Of a stretch of DNA of 64,000 bases, positions 25,488 through 33,489 are shown piece by piece. Under the pieces are notes generated by a model. The model was not told where the DNA came from. It saw only the letters and a list, made by a program, of their open reading frames with translations, and did no database searches. The stretch is from Palleronia sediminis (GTDB taxonomy: Bacteria; Pseudomonadota; Alphaproteobacteria; Rhodobacterales; Rhodobacteraceae), in contig NZ_SNAA01000005.1 in assembly GCF_004358695.1 (NCBI RefSeq), forward strand, positions 62,001-126,000. The letters are read 5' to 3'. Numbering within the stretch: the first letter of the stretch is position 1; each line of letters begins with the position of its first letter. A program made the position numbers and the translations under genes.

Positions 25488-26603
25488 ATGCCCATATTCG
25501 ATTTCCTCTCGGGCCAGTTCATCGACGTCATCCACTGGACCGACGACACGCGCGACACGATGGTCTGGCGCTTTCCGCGCGAGGGCCACGAGATCAAGTA
25601 CGGCGCCAAGCTGACCGTGCGCGAGGGGCAGGCGGCGGTCTTCGCCCACGAGGGGCAGCTTGCCGACGTGTTCACGCCGGGGCTCTACCTGCTGGAAACC
25701 AACAACATGCCGGTGATGACCTCGCTCCAGCACTGGGATCACGGCTTCCGCTCGCCTTTCAAGTCCGAGGTCTATTTCGTCGCCACCACCCGCTTCACCG
25801 ATCTGAAATGGGGCACGCGCAACCCGGTCATGCTGCGCGATCCCGAGTTCGGCCCCACCCGCGTGCGCGCCTTCGGCACCTACAGCGTCAAGGTGACGGA
25901 TGCGGGGCGGTTCCTGTCCGAGATCGTGGGCACCGACGGCGAGTTCACCAGCGACGAGATCACCTTCCAGATCCGCAACATCATCGTCCAGCAGGCCAGC
26001 CGGGCGATCGCGGCCTCGGGGATCCCGGTGCTCGACATGGCCGCGAACACGGGCGATCTCGGCCGGCTCGTCGCCGCCGAGATCAGCGCGACCGTGGCCG
26101 AGTACGGGCTGACCATCCCCGAGCTCTATATCGAGAACATATCGCTCCCGGCGGCGGTCGAGGCCGCGCTCGACCGGCGCACCTCGATGGGGGTGGTGGG
26201 CGATCTGGGCCGCTACACGCAGTTCCAGGCCGCCGAGGCGCTGACGACCGAGGGCGCGGCCGGCGGCGCGATGGCCACGGGGCTGGGCGCGGGGCTGGGG
26301 ATCGAGATGGCGCGCGGCCTCGCCGGCCCCTGGGGGCCGCGCCCCGCCACGACACCCGCCGCGGCCCCGCCCCCGCCGCCCCCGCCGCCGGTCGAAAAGG
26401 TCTGGCACATCGCCCATGGCGGCGCGACCGAGGGGCCCTTTTCGACGGCGCGCATGGGCCGCATGGCCGGCGAAGGCGGCCTGACCCGCGACAGCCTCGT
26501 CTGGACGCCGGGCCAGGACGGGTGGCAGCGCGCCGAGGACGTGACCGAGCTTGCGCGCCTTTTCACCGTGATGCCGCCGCCCCCACCGCCCCCGGCGGGC
26601 TGA
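25488..26603 (+). CDS. SPFH-domain protein (YdjI/virion-core type) with a C-terminal GYF_2 domain
   Basis: A 371-residue protein. Residues about 1-250 are an SPFH/band-7-like domain of the COG4260 type (FIDVIHWTDDTRDTMVWRFP, AYGTYSVKV-like RAFGTYSVKVTDAG), with no membrane helix. A Gly/Ala/Met patch and a run of prolines (about 290-303) lead to a GYF_2 module (about 305-358, WHIAHGGATEGPFS … LVWTPGQDGWQRAE), which in other proteins binds proline-rich peptides. The chain ends in another Pro run. It precedes the zinc-ribbon membrane protein, a pairing also seen in Bacillus ydjG/ydjI as I recall. Confidence 0.85.
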   Translation: MPIFDFLSGQFIDVIHWTDDTRDTMVWRFPREGHEIKYGAKLTVREGQAAVFAHEGQLADVFTPGLYLLETNNMPVMTSLQHWDHGFRSPFKSEVYFVATTRFTDLKWGTRNPVMLRDPEFGPTRVRAFGTYSVKVTDAGRFLSEIVGTDGEFTSDEITFQIRNIIVQQASRAIAASGIPVLDMAANTGDLGRLVAAEISATVAEYGLTIPELYIENISLPAAVEAALDRRTSMGVVGDLGRYTQFQAAEALTTEGAAGGAMATGLGAGLGIEMARGLAGPWGPRPATTPAAAPPPPPPPPVEKVWHIAHGGATEGPFSTARMGRMAGEGGLTRDSLVWTPGQDGWQRAEDVTELARLFTVMPPPPPPPAG

Positions 26604-26639
26604 ACGCGCCCGCGCGCCCCTCGATGAACGACGCCATGA

Positions 26640-26692
26640 TTTTCCCTTCCGGAAATATCCCGGGGGTCCGGGGGCAGCGCCCCCGGCGCGCG
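26640..26692 (+). repeat. Dispersed 3' element, copy C
   Basis: TTTTCCCTTCCGGAAATATC followed by the hairpin CCGGGGGC-AGC-GCCCCCGG (26668-26686). It lies after the SPFH stop in sense orientation and ends only five bases before the next start codon, so it may both end one message and influence the start of the next. Confidence 0.65.
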
Positions 26693-26697
26693 CGGCC

Positions 26698-27774
26698 ATG
26701 AAGGACACGCGCTTTCCCTGCCCCGCCTGCGGCGCCGACATGCGCTTCGACCCGCGTCTGGGGGCGCTGTCCTGTGACCATTGCGGCCATACCGAGGATC
26801 GCGAGGGGCCGGCCCCGCCCGCGATTCGCGAGCTCGATTTCGAGGCGGCGCTCGGCCGCCACCTGCCGCGCGCCGAGACCGAGGACCTGCGCATCTCGCA
26901 TTGCCCCTCCTGCGGCGCCGATATCGTCTTCGACGAGGGGGTCCACGCCACCGAATGCCCGTTCTGCGCGACGCCGGTCGTGGCCGACAGCGGCACGCAT
27001 CGCCACTACCGCCCCGCCGCGCTCATCCCCTTCGCCCTGACCGAGCCCGAGGCGCACAAGGCCATGTCGGACTGGCTGGGGCGGCTGTGGTTCGCACCGA
27101 ACGGGCTGCGGAAATACGCCCGCAAGGGGCGGCGCATGCGCGGCACCTATGTCCCCTACTGGACCTTCGACGCCCGCACCCAAAGCAGCTATCGCGGCGA
27201 GCGCGGCACGATCTATCACGAACGCCGCACGGTCATGCGCGACGGCAAGCGACAGACCGTCATGGTGCAGCGGATCCGCTGGACCCCGGCGGCGGGCCGC
27301 GTCGCGCGCGATTTCGACGACGTTCTGGTGCTGGCCTCGGACTCGCTGCCGCGCGCCCATACCGACGCGCTCGAGCCATGGGATCTGAGCGGGCTGGTTC
27401 CCTATGCGCCCGACTACATCGCCGGTTTCACGGCCGAGAGCTACGGCATCGACCTGCCCGAGGGCTTTGTCGCCGCGCGCGAAAAGATGGATGCGCAGAT
27501 CGCGCATGACGTGCGGTTCGACATCGGGGGCGACCGGCAGCGCATCCACGCGATCAAGACCGACACCCGCGACGTGACCTTCAAGCACGTTCTTCTGCCG
27601 GTCTGGATCGCGGCCTACGGGTTTCGCGGCACGACCTATCGCTTCGTCGTCAACGGCCAGACCGGCCGGGTGCAGGGCGAACGGCCCTTCTCGGCATGGA
27701 AGATCGCGGGCGCGGTGGTGGCGGGGCTTATCATCGCGGGGCTGGCGGGATACCTCTGGGCGATGGCAGGCTAG
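26698..27774 (+). CDS. TFIIB-type zinc-ribbon membrane protein
   Basis: A 358-residue protein with two N-terminal zinc ribbons: CPACG…CDHCG (about 9-30) and CPSCG…CPFCA (about 66-90). A central domain (about 100-330) contains YVPYWTFDART and repeated beta-like segments, and the C-terminus is a single transmembrane helix (AGAVVAGLIIAGLAGYLWAMAG). Such proteins have been labelled primosomal protein N'-like because of the ribbons, but no helicase is present. Its place after the SPFH gene suggests it is that protein's membrane partner. The start codon is set by the frame; the upstream sequence is the dispersed repeat, not a clear Shine-Dalgarno. Confidence 0.85.
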   Translation: MKDTRFPCPACGADMRFDPRLGALSCDHCGHTEDREGPAPPAIRELDFEAALGRHLPRAETEDLRISHCPSCGADIVFDEGVHATECPFCATPVVADSGTHRHYRPAALIPFALTEPEAHKAMSDWLGRLWFAPNGLRKYARKGRRMRGTYVPYWTFDARTQSSYRGERGTIYHERRTVMRDGKRQTVMVQRIRWTPAAGRVARDFDDVLVLASDSLPRAHTDALEPWDLSGLVPYAPDYIAGFTAESYGIDLPEGFVAAREKMDAQIAHDVRFDIGGDRQRIHAIKTDTRDVTFKHVLLPVWIAAYGFRGTTYRFVVNGQTGRVQGERPFSAWKIAGAVVAGLIIAGLAGYLWAMAG

Positions 27775-27787
27775 GCGGGCGGAACGG

Positions 27788-28714
27788 ATGATCCTGAATT
27801 GCGGCGAGGCGCTGATCGACATGCTCCCGCGCGAGGCGCGGACGGGCGAGCCCTGTTTCGCCCCCGTGCCGGGCGGCGCGGTGTTCAACACGGCCATCGC
27901 ATTGGCGCGGCTCGGCGCGGCCTCGGGGTTCTTTTCGGGCCTGTCGCGCGACCTTTTCGGGCAGATGCTGACGCGCGCGCTGGACCGCGACGGCGTGACC
28001 TCGCGCGCGGCGCTGTCGGACCGGCCGACGACGCTGGCCTTCGTCACGCTCAGCGCCGAAGGGCAGGCGCGCTACGCCTTTTACGACGAGAACACCGCCG
28101 GGCGGATGATCGCCCCCGGGGACACGCCGCCGCTGGACGGGATCGAGGCGCTGTTCTTCGGCGGCATCTCGCTGGTGGTCGAGCCTTGCGCGGCCACCTA
28201 CGAGGCGTTGCAGCAGGCGGCGGTGGCGGCCGGGCTGCCGGTGATGATCGACCCCAATATCCGGCCCGGCTTCGTCACGGACGAACCCGGCTATCGCGCC
28301 CGGCTCGGCCGGATGATCGCGCGGGCCGACGTGGTCAAGATCTCGGACGAGGATCTGCACTGGCTCCGGGGTCCGGGCGACGCGGTCGAACTGGCGCGCG
28401 GGCTTCTGGACGAGGGGCCGCGGCTGGTCTGCCTCACCCTCGGGGCCGAGGGGGCCGTGGGCGTGACCGCCCGCCACGAGATCCGCGTGCCCGCCCGGCG
28501 CGCGGTGGTCGTCGACACGGTGGGCGCGGGCGACACGTTCAACGCGGGTGTGCTGGCCGCGCTGTCCGAAGCAGGGCGGCTGACGCGGGCGGGGCTCGCC
28601 GCGCTCGACGCGGACGCGATCGGGGCGGCGCTCGACCTCGGCGCGCGGGCGGCGGCCGTCACGGTGTCGCGCGCGGGGGCCAACCCGCCGCGCCGCGACG
28701 AATTGCCCGGCTAG
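27788..28714 (+). CDS. PfkB-family carbohydrate kinase (fructokinase-like)
   Basis: A 308-residue sugar kinase. N-terminal LNCGEALIDMLP and PGGAVFNTAIALARLGA form the ribokinase-fold substrate motif, and DTVGAGDTFNAG (about 243-254) is the anion hole with the catalytic Asp. The pattern is closest to fructokinase or 2-keto-3-deoxygluconate kinase types; the sugar cannot be decided by eye. It starts 13 bases after the zinc-ribbon gene, so it may be read from the same message although it has no evident link to that system. It converges with the PqiC-like gene, the ends overlapping by four bases. Confidence 0.9.
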   Translation: MILNCGEALIDMLPREARTGEPCFAPVPGGAVFNTAIALARLGAASGFFSGLSRDLFGQMLTRALDRDGVTSRAALSDRPTTLAFVTLSAEGQARYAFYDENTAGRMIAPGDTPPLDGIEALFFGGISLVVEPCAATYEALQQAAVAAGLPVMIDPNIRPGFVTDEPGYRARLGRMIARADVVKISDEDLHWLRGPGDAVELARGLLDEGPRLVCLTLGAEGAVGVTARHEIRVPARRAVVVDTVGAGDTFNAGVLAALSEAGRLTRAGLAALDADAIGAALDLGARAAAVTVSRAGANPPRRDELPG

Positions 28715-29280
28715 AGCCCGTCGGCCGCGATCTGGCGGGCCAGCGCCTCGATCACGCGGGCGCGGGCGGCCGCGATCGAGCCGGTGGTGAGCGCGTCATA
28801 GGGCGCCGACAGGTCAAAGCTGCGCGCCGCCTCGCGCCCGTCGATATCGGTCGCGGCGACGAAATACTGACCGGTTATGCGGAACGTCCCGTCATTCTGG
28901 GCGAGCGCACGGGCGAATCGCACGTCGAGCCGCGCATCGGGCCGTTCGTAGAACGGCCATGGCTCGGCCGCGGCGCGGGCACGGGTGATCTGGGCCAGCG
29001 TCATCGCCAGCCCTTCGGTAAAGGACCGCGTCGGATCGTCGGCCCAGAGCAGGTTGTCGTTGCTGGCCAGCGCGCCCTCGGGGGTCTCGAAATAGATGAC
29101 CTCCTGGTTCGCGTAGAGCGGCAGGGACACGTCCTGCACCTCGACGCTGCCCACCGAGACGGGCACCCGCGCGGCGTCGCCGCGCGCCACCGCGGGCGGG
29201 GCATCGATGCGAAAGACCGGCGCCCCGCAGGCCCCCAGCAGCGGCAGGGCGAGGATGGCGGCGGCGAGCGGTTTCATCAT
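28711..29280 (-). CDS. PqiC/YmbA-type auxiliary lipoprotein
   Basis: A 189-residue outer-membrane lipoprotein: signal ending in ALPLLGACG (lipobox LLGAC), then the ABC-transport auxiliary domain, with VSVGSVEVQDVSLPLYAN near the front and TGQYFVAATDIDG later, as in PqiC/YmbA. In E. coli PqiC anchors the outer-membrane end of the PqiB needle. The start is taken at 29280, one base after the PqiB stop; an ATG one codon later is equally possible. Last gene of the pqiA-pqiA-pqiB-pqiC operon. Confidence 0.85.
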   Translation of the reverse strand: MMKPLAAAILALPLLGACGAPVFRIDAPPAVARGDAARVPVSVGSVEVQDVSLPLYANQEVIYFETPEGALASNDNLLWADDPTRSFTEGLAMTLAQITRARAAAEPWPFYERPDARLDVRFARALAQNDGTFRITGQYFVAATDIDGREAARSFDLSAPYDALTTGSIAAARARVIEALARQIAADGL

Positions 29281-29281
29281 G

Positions 29282-32113
29282 TCAGCGTCCAAACAGCAGC
29301 GAGTTGGGGGAACGTTCGATCTGGCGGGCGAGAGAGTCCACCGAGGATGCGGCCTGCCGGATCTCGCGCAGGGCCGAGCGGACCTGCGTGCCGAGCGGCC
29401 CGTCGGACTGGTAGCCCCCGACGACGTCGCCGGTGCGCGTCAGCAGCGCGCCCACATCGTCGAGCAGCAGGGGCAGACGGTCGGCCGCGTCCCCGATCGA
29501 TGCCAGCGCGTCGCTGGCGTTCTCGACCACGCCGCCCTCCTGGATCTGGACGAGCAGGCGATTGGCCTCGTCCAGCGCATCCGACAGCGCGCCGGGCAGG
29601 CGCTGCGTCTCGGCCGACGAGATCAGCGCGTCGGCGCTTTGCAACAGGGTGCTGGCCCGCGCACCGATTTCCTCGAGCGGCAGGTCGGCGGCATCGTTGA
29701 CGAAAAGCTCGATCCGGTCGGCGACGCGCTTGGCGCGCTCGGCGATCTCGGGGGCGGTGTCGGCGGCGGCGGCGAGGCTTTCGGCGGCGCGCCGCGCCTC
29801 GTCCAGCACCGGGCGCAGCGCGGCCACGATATCATTCACCGCGGTTTCCGTGGCGATGAGCGTGTCGTTGGCCTGCGCGATCAGCCCCGATTCGGCCAGC
29901 TGCGCGACCAGCCCCCGCGCCTCGGACAAAAGCGCGTTCACCCGCTCGGGCACGGCCTGCGTGCTCTCGGCCGAGGCGATCACGTCGATCGAGGTCAGCA
30001 ACGAGTTGAGATTGGCGATCACCGCGTCGAGCGGCAGGTCGTTCAGCCCCAGAACGAAGGTGTCGAGATCGGCGGTCAGGCGTTCGACATTCTCGACCAC
30101 CTCGGGCACGCCGTCGATGGTGGCCTGCGCGGTGACGAGCGCGCGCTGCGCCTCGTCGAGCAGCGGCCCGACCCGCGCGGAAAGCTCGGTGACGGCGGCG
30201 CGCGCCTCGTCGAGCGTGGCGGTCGCGGTCTCGACCAGCCCCGCGGCGCGGATCTCGGCCACGAGCCCCTCGACCTCGCCCAGAAGGTCGGAGACGTCGC
30301 CCGTCAATCCCTGCGTCGCGGGGGCGGCCAGCAATTCGCGCAGCGCGGCGACGCTGCCCTCGACCTCGGCCACGACCGATTCCAGCGGCAGGCGGTTCAC
30401 CGTGGCGATCAGGGTCTCGATCTCGGCCACGGCCGCATCGACGGTCGCCAGCGTCTCGGGCATCTCGTCGACGGCCTCGTAGACGGCATTGGCGGCCTCT
30501 TCGGCGGCGTCAAGCGCCGAGACCAGCGCCGCGACGGCATCGGCCTCGGAAAGCTGGCGCACCACGCCCTGAAGCTCTTCGGCGGTGGATTGCAACGCGC
30601 CCATCGTGCCCGCGGCCTGCCCGGGCAGGCCCTGAATGGCGTCGGACGCGATCAGCGCGCGGATATCGCCCAGGAGCGCCAGCACCTCTTCGGGGGTCTC
30701 GATCACGCCCTCGCTCGACAGCAGGCGGTTCACGTTCACCATCACGCGGTTGGCGTTGTCGAGAAGTTCCTCGATGGGCAGCGCGTTGACGCGGCGGAAC
30801 ACGCCCTCGGCGGTATCGGTGAAATCCGAGATCTCGGCGGGGATGCTGGGCAGGCGGGGATAGGGCTCGGCCTCGACCTCGATCGCGGCGGGGGGCACGT
30901 CGTCGAACTGGTCGAGCGACACCTGGAGCCCGCCCAGCAGGCTCGCGCTCTGCAACTGCGCGCGCAGCCCGTTGGCGACGGCGAATTGCAGGAAATCGAG
31001 CACATCCTCGGGCGCGGCATCGGGCTCCAGCCCCATCTGCCCCGGCTGAAGCTCGAGCGTCACCAGAAGCCGCACGCCGCCGTCGCCGAACTGCGTCTCG
31101 TCGAGGATACCGGTCAGCGCGGCGACCCGCCCGACGCGGATGCCGCCGAACTCGACATTGGCGCCGACCTCGAGGCCGGGCACGGAATCGTCGAAGACCA
31201 CGGTAAAGCTGACCGGCTCGCCGCCGGTATTGCCAAAGACCGAGGCCCGCGCGGCCTCGGCTTCGGGATAGAGGCGGAACACCGGGTTCTCCGCCAGGCC
31301 CGCGCCGCCCGAAACGCTGGTCTCGAAGGCGACGCCCCCCGACACCAGCGAGGACAGCGAGTTGACGTCGAGCGTGGCACCCTGCGCGCCGAAGCGGAAG
31401 GTGAACCCCGACGTGTCCCAGAACCGCGTGGCCGAATTGACCAGCCGGCTTTCGGGCGCGCGCACGAAGGCGTCGGCGATGACCGACACGCCGTCCTCGG
31501 CCAGCCGCAGGTTGCCCACCCGGCCCACGGTGATCCCGCGATAGAGGATCGGCGCATTGTCGTTCAGCCCCGTGGCGTCGGTGCCGCGCAGCTGAAAGGT
31601 CACGCCCTCTTCGGCATAGACGTTGAGCGGCGCGCGGGCGAGCCCGGCAAAGGTCGTGGGCGCGTCGTCCGCGGCGATGGTGCTGTCCCAGGCGCCCTGG
31701 ATATAGACACCGCCCAGCACGGTATCGAGCCCGGTGACGCCCTGCGCCGACACCTCGGGCGAGACGATCCAGAACTTGGCGTCGGCGTCGATATAGGGGG
31801 CGATGTTCTGGTCCACGAGCACGTCGATCAGCACCGATTCGAGGTCGTCGGTAAAGGTGACGGTCTCGACCACGCCCACCACCACGTCGCGATACCTCAG
31901 CTGCGTCTCGTCGGCGCGCACCCCCGAGGCGTCGGCAAAGCGTAGCTGGATCAGCGTGCCGCGATTGGCATAACTCTGCCAGACCACGGCGAGCGAGATC
32001 AGCAGCGCCACGACGGGCACCAGCCACACGATCGACACGCGGCTGAGCAGCGACCGGCGCGCGGTCTCGATCTCGGGCTCGGCGGCACCTGCGCCGGCGG
32101 AATTGTCGCTCAT
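29282..32113 (-). CDS. PqiB-like MCE protein with a long repetitive C-terminal needle
   Basis: A 943-residue intermembrane lipid-transport protein. N-terminal transmembrane helix (IVWLVPVVALLISLAVVW, about 28-46), then three MCE domains (near 50-150, 160-275 and 298-400; each with a pattern such as LRYRDVVVGVVETV, LYRGITVGRVGNL, FGGIRVGRVAAL). After about residue 435 comes an alpha-helical region with four repeats of roughly 116-132 residues, each opened by LPIEELLDN, LPLESVVAE, LPLDAVIAN or LPLEEIGAR (near 441, 573, 689 and 808). E. coli PqiB is about 546 residues, so the added 400 would lengthen the periplasmic tube or needle. Starts by ATGA overlap with the preceding PqiA half. Confidence 0.92.
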   Translation of the reverse strand: MSDNSAGAGAAEPEIETARRSLLSRVSIVWLVPVVALLISLAVVWQSYANRGTLIQLRFADASGVRADETQLRYRDVVVGVVETVTFTDDLESVLIDVLVDQNIAPYIDADAKFWIVSPEVSAQGVTGLDTVLGGVYIQGAWDSTIAADDAPTTFAGLARAPLNVYAEEGVTFQLRGTDATGLNDNAPILYRGITVGRVGNLRLAEDGVSVIADAFVRAPESRLVNSATRFWDTSGFTFRFGAQGATLDVNSLSSLVSGGVAFETSVSGGAGLAENPVFRLYPEAEAARASVFGNTGGEPVSFTVVFDDSVPGLEVGANVEFGGIRVGRVAALTGILDETQFGDGGVRLLVTLELQPGQMGLEPDAAPEDVLDFLQFAVANGLRAQLQSASLLGGLQVSLDQFDDVPPAAIEVEAEPYPRLPSIPAEISDFTDTAEGVFRRVNALPIEELLDNANRVMVNVNRLLSSEGVIETPEEVLALLGDIRALIASDAIQGLPGQAAGTMGALQSTAEELQGVVRQLSEADAVAALVSALDAAEEAANAVYEAVDEMPETLATVDAAVAEIETLIATVNRLPLESVVAEVEGSVAALRELLAAPATQGLTGDVSDLLGEVEGLVAEIRAAGLVETATATLDEARAAVTELSARVGPLLDEAQRALVTAQATIDGVPEVVENVERLTADLDTFVLGLNDLPLDAVIANLNSLLTSIDVIASAESTQAVPERVNALLSEARGLVAQLAESGLIAQANDTLIATETAVNDIVAALRPVLDEARRAAESLAAAADTAPEIAERAKRVADRIELFVNDAADLPLEEIGARASTLLQSADALISSAETQRLPGALSDALDEANRLLVQIQEGGVVENASDALASIGDAADRLPLLLDDVGALLTRTGDVVGGYQSDGPLGTQVRSALREIRQAASSVDSLARQIERSPNSLLFGR

Positions 32114-32739
32114 GGAGTCTCGCTCGTCAGGTGATTGTCGGGCCCCCGGCCATCATGGTCCCAGATCATGCGGGGATCGAAGCTCTGCGCGGCGAGCATG
32201 GTAAAGATGACCGACAGGGCAAAGGTGATCGCGGCCGGCCCCGGCGTGATCGACGCCGCGAAGTTGAGTTGCACCAGCGCGGCAAGGATCGCAACCACGA
32301 AGACGTCGATCATGGACCAGCGGCCGATGAACTCGACCACCTCGTAGAGGCGGTGGCGGTGATGGGGATGCAGCCGCTCGGGGCGGCGCACCGACCAGGC
32401 GAGGAACCCGATGGCCACGAACTTGCCCACCGGGATCGCGACCGAGGCAAAGAGGATGACGAAGGCGATGCCATAGCTGCCGTGCTGGGCCAGCTCGATC
32501 GCGCCCTCGATGATGGTGCTTTCGGTATGGGTGAACAGCACCTGCGTCTTGAGCATCGGAAAGATGTTGGCCGGGATATAGCAGACGATCCCGACGATCA
32601 TCCACGCCCAGACCCGCTGGAGCGATCGCCAGTCGCGCGAATGAAGCTCCGAGCCGCAGCGCGCGCAGCGCGTCTCGCCCATGGGCCAGACGCGGGTGCA
32701 GCGGGTGCAGGCCACGAGCCCCGCGCCGCGGGCCGTCAC
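32110..32739 (-). CDS. PqiA-domain protein, second half
   Basis: A 209-residue inner-membrane protein with an N-terminal zinc-type Cys pair set (CTRC … CARC, about 11-31) and four hydrophobic segments (MIVGIVCYIPANIFPML, GIAFVILFASVAIPVGKFVA, MIDVFVVAILAALVQL, ITFALSVIFTMLAA). The Pro-Ala-Asn-Ile-Phe-Pro motif is the PqiA/LetA signature. It starts with GTG overlapping the stop of the first half (GTGA), and its stop overlaps the PqiB start (ATGA). In E. coli both domains are one protein; here they are separate but translationally coupled. Confidence 0.88.
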   Translation of the reverse strand: MTARGAGLVACTRCTRVWPMGETRCARCGSELHSRDWRSLQRVWAWMIVGIVCYIPANIFPMLKTQVLFTHTESTIIEGAIELAQHGSYGIAFVILFASVAIPVGKFVAIGFLAWSVRRPERLHPHHRHRLYEVVEFIGRWSMIDVFVVAILAALVQLNFAASITPGPAAITFALSVIFTMLAAQSFDPRMIWDHDGRGPDNHLTSETP

Positions 32740-33410
32740 CGGTTCCGCGTGTCGTCCAGTGCTTTCCAAATCGTCCACCTGCACATGATCCCGTCCTGGA
32801 ACACGATGACAACCACCAGCGCCGCGAACATCCAGAACGCGACCCCGAATTCGACCCGAGCAAGATCGGACACCTTTACCAACGCGACCGCGCAGCCGAT
32901 CACGAAGATCTCGGCCATCGACCATGGCCGCAGATCCTCGGAGAGGCGGAACATGTGGCGCGCCCCCGGCAGGGGCCGCCGCCCCGCGGCCAATGGCGCC
33001 AGGACATAGATCACCAGCGCCGCACGCAGCAACGGTATCAGCACGATGAAGGCCGCGACAAGCACCGCGAGCGTCGCCATGAACCCGCCGTCGAGAAAGG
33101 CCAGCGCCGTGTCGAGGATCGACGCCTTGTTGGTAAAGCCCTGCACGTTCACCGCGAGAAACGGAAAGAACATCGCCGCCACCATCAGGATCACGATGGT
33201 AAGCGCCAGCGCGATCACCCGCAGATAGGCGTTCGTGCGCGGCGCGATCAGCACGGTGTGGCAGCGTGCGCAGCTTGTCCTCTGGCCGCGCCCCGGCATC
33301 CGCGCGTGAAACAGCGCGTCGCATTGCGGGCATGCGATCAGCTCGTCCAGCGGCAGGCTGCCGGGCGGAAGGAGGGTCGTGGCGGCAGAACTGTCTGACA
33401 TGGGCGCCAT
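32736..33410 (-). CDS. PqiA-domain protein, first half
   Basis: A 224-residue inner-membrane protein: Cys pairs CPQC … CARC (about 28-50) and four hydrophobic segments, starting VIALALTIVILMVAAMFFPF with the PqiA-type FPFLAVNVQG. It corresponds to the N-terminal domain of E. coli PqiA. The ATG at 33410 (MAPMSDSSAA) has AAGG seven bases upstream; ATG 33401 is the alternative. First gene of the operon, whose products would feed lipids to, or control, the PqiB tube. Confidence 0.87.
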   Translation of the reverse strand: MAPMSDSSAATTLLPPGSLPLDELIACPQCDALFHARMPGRGQRTSCARCHTVLIAPRTNAYLRVIALALTIVILMVAAMFFPFLAVNVQGFTNKASILDTALAFLDGGFMATLAVLVAAFIVLIPLLRAALVIYVLAPLAAGRRPLPGARHMFRLSEDLRPWSMAEIFVIGCAVALVKVSDLARVEFGVAFWMFAALVVVIVFQDGIMCRWTIWKALDDTRNR

Positions 33411-33489
33411 GATAGGGCCTTGGCGGCGAAATGGGCAGGGGGTCGGCGCGCGATGGCGGGCAAGGTGACGCGAATGTGCGGGCCGGGCC

